From Orobanche coerulescens (Eukaryota > Streptophyta > Magnoliopsida > Lamiales > Orobanchaceae): DNA of 64,000 bases. Below the pieces are notes generated by a model. The model searched no databases. It saw nothing but the letters and a program-made list of their open reading frames with translations, and was not told where the DNA came from. The stretch is from contig CM065818.1 in the NCBI GenBank assembly GCA_033398695.1, positions 35,736,001 to 35,800,000 on the forward strand, in the 5' to 3' direction. Both the position numbers and the translations under genes were made by a program. Positions 57,599 through 64,000 of this stretch are shown here, piece by piece (positions within the stretch are counted from its first letter, which is position 1; the number at the start of each line of letters is the position of its first letter).

Positions 57599-60060
57599 TT
57601 AGTCACTTTCATTCTCTTGGTCACTCCTTGGAGACGACATTTCACTTGTAATACATGACTTGTCCAATATTTCTTCATAGATCAGGCAAAAAAAATACAA
57701 ATGTTAGACAGTTAGAGAATAATAAATAATAATATCAAACAAAAACTCAAAAATAAGTAATAAACTAAAAATCACAAATAATTACCTTTTTCTGCTTCTT
57801 CAAAAAACTCAATCTCTTCTAAAGAAGGATCAAGTTCCAATGATGAGATTTCACCTCTTAGCCAACTTCGTGTGCAAATCAAAGCTTGCACTGTTCTTGG
57901 ACGTAGAGAGCAACGATGAGGACTAATGATCCTTCCACTTGTACTAAAAGAAGACTCCGATGATATGGTAGAAACAGGAATGGCTAAAACATCCCTTGCA
58001 ATACGGGCTAATAAAGGATACTTTGGGGCCCCAATCTTCTTCTACCAAGACAACAAATCAAAATCCTCCTCATCAAATTCAATAGGATCCTTCACATATC
58101 TATCAAAATCATTGTTAATCATGTTGGCATCCTTTCTTCTCTTTAACTCCTTATCTTTCAATTTTGCTTCGAACTTTGTCATCTTAGGCAAACTAAGATC
58201 ATCACCTTGTGGAGAAGACTCAACTTCATCATGAGTCCCATTATCTCCAAACTCCTTCTCATAATCTCTATAAAGTCTCTCCATGAAACTTTTCACCCTT
58301 TGTAATACTTCTCCCACCTTCCACTCCAATTTTTGAGCATCAACACCTTCACTTTCAAACACAAGCTCTAGATAATCCTCAAGTTTTGGCATCTTATTCC
58401 TCAGATCAAGGAAAAGACCAACAAAGATATAATCATTTATTTGGTCAAATTCACCCCAATATTTATTATATTTTTCCTCCATTGGAGGTGCAATGTGTAG
58501 CAATTGAGGATGCACCTTAAATTCTTGCAGGAGATTGTAAAGAATGAGTAAATCGGCAAAAGTATTATTAATGCTAGGAGTGTTAGAGCAACATACCCTT
58601 AAGATGACTTCATAAAATGGTTGCAAGAAGGTGGCAAAAATTTCTGCATTCGTCCAATCTTCACGAGAAGGCATGAAACACTTGATCTTCCTATCTTCCT
58701 CCCCCATTCTATCAAAAGCTTTTTGAAACTTCAAAGCCGATGGCAACATCAAGAAAGTGGAGTTCCATCTAGTAGGCAAATCCAATATCACAAAGCCTTT
58801 GGTCTCTATCTTCACTCTCTCGGCATGCTTTTTAAGAGTATCATTCATTTTGTCCGACTTTCTTACAAATCTTACCGCTTTCCTAATATTCTCCATAGAA
58901 GCATTCATTGTTTTCAACCCATCATTCACCAACAAGTTGAGAATATGAGCCACACAACTCATATGCATATTAGCCCTTGCATTCAAAAGAGCATTAGAAT
59001 AGCCATAACCAAGTAACCTTCTCCTTATCTCTCTCATTGCCACATCATTTGCGGAAGCATTATCTACGGTGATGGTAAGAATCTTCTCTATCCCCCACTC
59101 TGACATACATTGTTCTAACTTAGTAGCTATGGTGTCTCCCGTATGATCTAGAATGTTATAAAAGTTAAGAACCACCTTATACAACACAAAAACCTCATTA
59201 ATCCAATGTCCGGTCACAACCATATAACTCATATTTTGTTTGGATGTCCAAATATCCGTAGTAAGACACACTCTTCTCCCTTTAAAGGCATCCTTCAACT
59301 TCTTTTTCTCCTCTACATACACTTGTAGGCACTCTTTTGCCATTTTCTTCCTCTTAGGAATCTTCTAATAGGGGTAAGCTTCTTCATGCATTTGTCTAAA
59401 ACCGATCCCTTCCACAACACTAAAAGGATGTTTATCAAGAATAATAAACTTAGCACACAACCTAGTCATCCTCTCGGGTGTTGGTAAATCACCTAAGGTC
59501 AACTCCTTCCCCTTGGACGTGGACTTAGAAAAGAATAATTTCGTACCATTTTTCCTCCTCAACTCAATATTCGGCGGGTACTTCACGCACTTAAGTATAT
59601 GCTTCTTAAGCGAAGATGTCCCATTCCCGATGGTACCACAACAATACTCCTTATTGCAATAATTACAATTGCCCTTAACTAGACCATTCTTCATCTTATG
59701 TTTGTAATGCTCCCAAATTCCTGATCTACTCCGAGATTCCAACAATGCCAAATACTCTTCCTCGCTTAGCTTTTTGTTTGGTTGACCAATTTCTTCAACC
59801 TCTTCCACAGTTTCATTTACAAGTGGATTATAGCTTTCTTGTGTACCCGGTGTTGCCGATTCACCAACACTAGGAGTTAGAACTGATGCCTACGTACAAA
59901 ATAATAAGAAACAACATAAGTTAATTCTATGTATTCAATTTTAAAATAATGCTTTAAAAGTTCAAAGCATACGATAATTTACCTTTAATTGAGAACATGG
60001 TTTCTTCTTTTTACAACTTCCATCACCCGACTCAGTGATAGTATTTTTTGATCTTTTCAT
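57599..60060 (-). pseudogene. hAT transposase, three exons, two in-frame stops
   Basis: Cut-and-paste transposase with an N-terminal BED zinc finger. Proposed exons on the minus strand are 60060-59983 (26 codons, MKRSKNTITESG), 59889-57786 and 57672-57599. The introns (93 and 113 bp) have GT...AG ends, and the frame is continuous to TAA at 57599-57601 (752 codons). Features: BED finger CNYC...HILKC (about residues 95-125), VCLTTDIWTSKQ, TITVDNASANDVA, LDLPTRWNSTFLM, and the C-terminal dimerisation (hATC) block SSESSFSTSGRIIS and TVQALICTRSWL. The only breaks are TAG at 59365-59367 (after AYPY) and TAG at 58042-58044, where a second Trp is expected after LLSW. Both lie in one frame, so the gene died recently. 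Confidence 0.9.
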
Positions 60061-60885
60061 TCTCCTATATATAAAAACTCAAATATTAATCAAATATATA
60101 TTCATAACCCACACATTAGCATAATAGCAGTATATGAAAAACCTACCTATAGATCAATTATAGGTAGAAGAATAACCCACACATTAGCATAATAGGCAGT
60201 AGGCAGTAGGCACTTACACTTAGACAGTATATGAAAAACCCACACATTAGCATAATAGCAGTATTTTCTTATCCTACTCTATCACCTTTAAAATAGATCA
60301 ATTATAACTACTAACATATTATCATAATAGCAGTATATGAAAAACCTACCTATAGTACAGTGGCGGCGAGACGGAGTTGAGTGGCGGTGAGACGGAGATG
60401 GAGGCGGAGATGACACACGGCGGAGAGATGGAGATGAGATGTCTGACAAGGAGAAGGGAGATGTGAGGCGATGCGATTTATTTGTGAGGGAGAACCGGAG
60501 AAGGGTGAGGCTGCGCTGGGTGAGAAAGAACTGAGAAGAGAACTGAGCAGGATAGAAGAAACCCTCCTAATCCTAATTCCTAACACATATGTTCTGTCCA
60601 GTGGGCTTTAGTCGATTTTAAGTTTTTTTTCTTACTTAACAAAACGACGTCGTTTTACTATACATGACAAAACGACGTCGTTTTAATATGCCTGAATTTG
60701 ATTTCGGTCCATATTGGTCTGGTTCGGTTCGGTACGTCCCGGAACCGAGAACCAAACCGAACTGTTTCGGTCCGGTTCTGTTTTTCTACTTTTCGGTTCG
60801 GTTTTCTTCGGTTTCGGTTTTTCGGTTATTTTTTCGGGTTTTCTCGGTTCGGTTTTCGGTTTTTGGTTCCGAAATTCCACCCCTA
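60061..60885 (-). other. 5' region of the hAT element
   Basis: Non-coding. It holds short repeats (ATAGCAGTATATGAAAAACC at 60124, 60224 and 60327 areas), GA-rich DNA, two 16-bp palindromes (60641-60684), subterminal CCGAACC repeats and the terminal inverted repeat. Confidence 0.7.
60641..60684. repeat. two perfect 16-bp palindromes AAAACGACGTCGTTTT
   Basis: Exact copies at 60641-60656 and 60669-60684, 12 bp apart, upstream of the transposase gene and inside the hAT right end. The ACGT core suggests a factor-binding site (inference). Confidence 0.85.
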
Positions 60886-60893
60886 CACACACC

Positions 60894-62325
60894 CATCACT
60901 CATGCAATACTATCATGTTAAGAGTGTAAGTTCATCAAGAATACTTGCCTCGATTATCACGACGAAAAGACGAAATAGACAATCGCGGTTGCGAGAAACA
61001 GAACATACCGAACCTAGACGATTCATCAAAAACCATTACAACCAATTCGACAAGAATAACAATAATGGAAGACACCCGAAACCCCACCTACAATTCATGT
61101 AAGTTCGTACAAAAACAACGACGAGGATGGATCGCAACCGAACCCTCTCGATTTAAAAAATACAACGAAATTTACCATGAACTCATAGGGAAAATAAGTA
61201 TACCACCAAGATTAATCATATACATCATGGATTAACCAACAATATGGGACGAATTGGACAAAAACTCAAAACCCCCCAAATTTCCCAAAAATAGGGTTCT
61301 AGGAGATTACCTTGGATCGAAGACGAAGAACAAGTGTTGGTGTTGTTAATCTACACCAAGAACTCAAGAAGGATGATGGCTAGGAGTTGCAAGACTTCGA
61401 ATCGCTCGGAGATCGCTCAAAATCGCCCAAAGATCGGAGAGGAGGAAGGAAGATGAAAAATGGCTGAAATCGGTCAACTCCTGGGTATATAAATCCAGGC
61501 CCGATTACGTACGTTAACCTCAAGCAGCTAACGTACGTTAGCTTATTAACGTACATAAGCCTTCCCGTCTTACGTACGTAATGCATGGGCAGGACCTACT
61601 ATCCAAGAATACAAAGGACATTACGTACGTTATGGGAAAGCTCTTACGTACGTAATGATCCATGCTAACGCACACAACATCAAACTCGTAGCGTACGTAA
61701 GGGGCTGGCAGAACCCACTGCCCGATTTCCTGAACACCACTACTTACGTAACAACAACGAGGTTACATATCCTAAGTAGCACATAACGTACGTTAAGCAT
61801 CGCTCGTAACGTACATTATATCCTCCCAGAATATGAAGAAATGACCCGGAAATCCAAACGCGACGATTAACCAAAACATGAAGATACAAATACCTGGAGT
61901 TCAAGACGATGAACCTAAGTGCCAAAAGGAAACATATTTCCGACTACCCGAAGGTTCGGAAAACAACAACAAACGTAATTACTCCATAACTTTGGGAAAT
62001 TACAAAACGGCCGAAAACACACGAAATACACGATACATGATCGAAACAACTAACAAAAGCTCACAACATGCATACAAACATGAGATGGATCTGCGGAAAC
62101 CCCGAAATGGTGGTTCCGAACAACGATTATGAGAATCGAACGAAATAGCGACGGAAATGACATTAAATACGGAATTGAGTAAAACAAATCCGAAACAAGC
62201 TCGGATGACAAAAAGTCCAATATTAAATATTCTCGAAATATCAATACGGTTACAAACGAGTCGATAAAAACGAGAATACACCAAAATGAAAATACCGGAA
62301 AAAGGAAAAAAATGCGGATATTACA
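60894..62325 (-). repeat. 5' LTR of gypsy F, U3/R piece
   Basis: Continues the LTR interrupted by the hAT element. Matches 38796-40215 with TATA hairpin at 61480-61499 and ACGTACGT cluster at 61504-61815. Ends GCGGATATTACA, then GAAAT. Confidence 0.93.
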
Positions 62326-62330
62326 GAAAT

Positions 62331-62951
62331 AAGTCTATGTTGCTACATGGAGCGATGATGATGAGGATGATGAACCACAAAATTTAAACCAATCTTGCTT
62401 TAATGGCCCGCGCGACTGAAGACAGCGATGGAGAAGATGAGGTAATTGATTCTTCTCACAAAGAACTTCTTGATGCTTTTGAATCTTTAAATAACGAGTA
62501 TGAAAAAGTTTGCAATATTAATAAAGATTTGAAAAATAAAATAAAGGTTCTTGAAAATGAAAATTCAAAATTATTGAATGAAGGCAAAGATGTGCCTATT
62601 GATCATACTAATTGTCTGGAAACCGAGAAAATTCTGGGAGACGATTTACACAAAACTCAGAAAGAACTCAAACTTTATGTTATAAAATTCTCGTGTGGTA
62701 ATGACAAATTTGAGCAACTCTTATTTGGTCAAAAATTTTCTCTTTCAAAACAAGGACTCGGGTATAATGCATTTCTAATTAAAAGGTCCTTAGATATTAC
62801 CACGAAGGATTCGGATAATTTAAAAACGGGAGTTTCATCATGTCCAAAATGTTTAAAACCAGGACATACCGAAACTTATTGTAGAAGTTCCGTACGAACT
62901 ATAAAAGTTAAACAAATTTGGGTGTCTAAAGGGACCATTGGTCCAAATTAA
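62331..62951 (+). pseudogene. copia gag, C-terminal part (element E)
   Basis: Resumes the gag interrupted at 19580. The acidic ATWSDDDEDDEPQ corresponds to ATWSDEDEDDD in D. An ORF from 62403 follows, with a coiled coil (DLKNKIKVLENENSKLLNEG), FSCGNDKFEQLL and a second Cys/His motif CPKCLKPGHTETYC, ending IWVSKGTIGPN. Stops between 62420 and 62440 and a frame change separate it from the N-terminal part. Confidence 0.9.
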
Positions 62952-64000
62952 GTTTATATATCTAACTCTACAGGACCCAAATTAGCCTGGGTACCTATAA
63001 AATGGAAGAAAATTCTCTTTGTAGGTACAAGCAAGGACAACAATATTATCAAATAAATGGTATGTTGACAGTGGATGTTCAAACCACATGAGTGGGAACG
63101 AGCATATTTTCACGGAGCTTAAAAAGGAAGATCGAGGTTGTGTCACCTTTGGTGATAATAAAAAGGGCCAAATCAAAGGAACAGATAAAATAGGTAAGAA
63201 ACCTTTACCAACTACAGAAAATGTTCTTTTTGTTGATGTTCTTTGTCATCATCTCCTTAGTCCCAATTATGTGATACTGGTCTCAAATTAATTTTTGAAA
63301 TTACGCATTGCACTGCAATGAGAAAAGACCAAATTTTTTTCACTGGTTTACGATATGGAAATATTTATATTGTTGATCTTCAAGACGAATCTTCTTTTAA
63401 TGAAAAGTGCTTGATTTCCTATGATGAAAATGCTTTTATTTGGCACTGAAAATTGAGTCATGCCTCTTTACCTCTACTTTCAAAATTGGCCAAAAATGAT
63501 ATTATCTGTAGTATACCAAAATTAAATTTCAGAAAAGACCACATTGTGAGGCCTGTATTAAAGGAAAACATGCTAGAGGCTCGTTTAGACCCAAAATGGA
63601 AATTTTCACTAGTCTTATTCTTGAATTAATTCATATGGATTTGATTGGACCATCTCATCATGCTAGCTTGAATGGTAAACTTTACACATTAGTTATTGTT
63701 GATGACTTTTCTAGATTTACTTGGGTAAAATTCTTAGCAAATAAAAGTGATGCTTTTAATGAGTTTGTTAAGTGGTATAAGGTTACCTAAAAAGAAAAAG
63801 AATTACCAATTATCGCCATCAGATCCGATCACGGTGGAGAATTCGAGTCTAATAATTTTGAAGATTGGTGCGATAAATATGGTATTGGGCACAACTTTTC
63901 GGCACCTAGGACACCTCAACAAAATGGAGTTGTCGAGAGGAAGAATCGCTCTTTAGAATAAGCCGAACAATGCTCAATGCATATGGGCTACCAAAATATT
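62952..64000 (+). pseudogene. copia protease and integrase (element E), runs off the window
   Basis: Protease active site WYVDSGCSNHMSG (63058-63096) with catalytic DSG intact, pre-integrase block KLSHASLPLLSKLAKND, and integrase core IHMDLIGPSHHASLNGK, VIVDDFSRFTWVKFL, IRSDHGGEF and PQQNGVVERKNRSLE. Thus the D, D and E of the catalytic triad are all readable. Stops and frameshifts (for example TGA inside WH-KLSH near 63448, TAA near 63788) break it. The RT should follow beyond the window. Confidence 0.9.

Larger units (their letters stand above)
47392..60885 (-). mobile_element. hAT DNA transposon with gypsy G nested inside
   Basis: Exact 8-bp target duplication CACACACC at 47384-47391 and 60886-60893. 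The terminal inverted repeats are TAGGGGTAGACTTGG (left) and TAGGGGTGGAATTTCGG (right end, reverse complement). Both subterminal regions are packed with GGTTCGG/CCGAACC motifs (47409-47560, 60715-60870). Without G it is ~3.9 kb and carries a three-exon transposase on the minus strand. Confidence 0.96.
19581..62325 (-). mobile_element. Ty3/gypsy chromovirus element F, minus strand, with three nested insertions
   Basis: Flanked by GAAAG (19576-19580) and GAAAT (62326-62330), a 5-bp duplication with one change. The 3' LTR is 19581-19752 plus 38242-40215. The internal part is 40216-47269 (interrupted by D). The 5' LTR remnant is 47270-47383 plus 60894-62325 (interrupted by the hAT element). U5, primer site, gag and protease are deleted at about 47269/47270. 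Same family as C. Confidence 0.92.
17488..64000 (+). mobile_element. Ty1/copia element E, outermost layer of the nest, continues past window
   Basis: 5' LTR 17488-18552, primer site, gag 18615-19580, then a 42.7-kb insertion (gypsy F and its contents). The rest of gag and protease-integrase follow from 62326 to the window end. The gag halves join in the same zinc-knuckle/acidic region that is continuous in relative D. Confidence 0.9.

Noticed and set aside
60350..60586. 78-codon Ser-rich ORF upstream of the hAT transposase
   Set aside because: Low-complexity leader region; the transposase start at 60060 has a coherent exon-intron structure without it.
1..64000. tRNA, rRNA or ordinary host genes
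   Set aside because: I saw no cloverleaf, rRNA block or intron-containing non-transposon gene; the only tRNA-like words are retroelement primer sites.

Overview
This window is repeat DNA from a flowering plant, most likely a eudicot. I found no ordinary host gene. The evidence for a plant is the set of element families: Sirevirus-like Ty1/copia, chromovirus-type Ty3/gypsy, CACTA, and a hAT element with plant-style introns. LTRs of 1.0-2.3 kb begin TG and end CA, the primer sites match initiator tRNA-Met, and there is a captured cytokinin-activation (LOG) gene. The species cannot be named from the sequence.

Layout. 1-6046 is the 3' half of Sirevirus-like element A (RNase H, a large extra ORF, 3' LTR). 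A sits inside the extra ORF of an older relative, B, whose tail and 3' LTR run to 8186. 8187-11114 is non-coding, LTR-like DNA with a 63-bp tandem repeat. 11115-12996 holds a CACTA terminus, a MITE, a small coding fragment and two microsatellites of opposite strand sense. 12997-17323 is the 3' part of gypsy element C (RNase H, integrase, chromodomain, 2.26-kb LTR).

From 17488 to the window end lies one nested stack, four insertions deep. Copia E begins at 17488 and resumes at 62326. Its gag is split by gypsy F (19581-62325, minus). F carries three insertions. The first is H (19753-38236, minus), a pol-less LTR element containing an intron-less LOG pseudogene; H is itself split by the full-length Sirevirus B2 (23715-35684). 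The second is D (40322-44476, minus), a gag-only copia element. The third is a hAT transposon (47392-60885, minus) split by gypsy G (47750-57300, minus). Removing each layer rejoins its host. The target-site duplications are GCTTC (B2), GACAT (H), TTTCT (D), CACACACC (hAT), AAACT (G) and GAAAG/GAAAT (F).

How the parts relate. E and D share gag and LTR-end features, so D looks like a gag-only dependent of an E-like pol donor. B2 supplies the intact form of the ~1000-residue extra ORF that is broken in A and truncated in B. C and F are the same gypsy family. Immediately upstream of the TATA box, at least six LTR types carry a cluster of short palindromes. The motif differs between types and even between C and F. 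Many small length differences between sister copies fall on CAG/CTG sites and may be assembly errors rather than biology.
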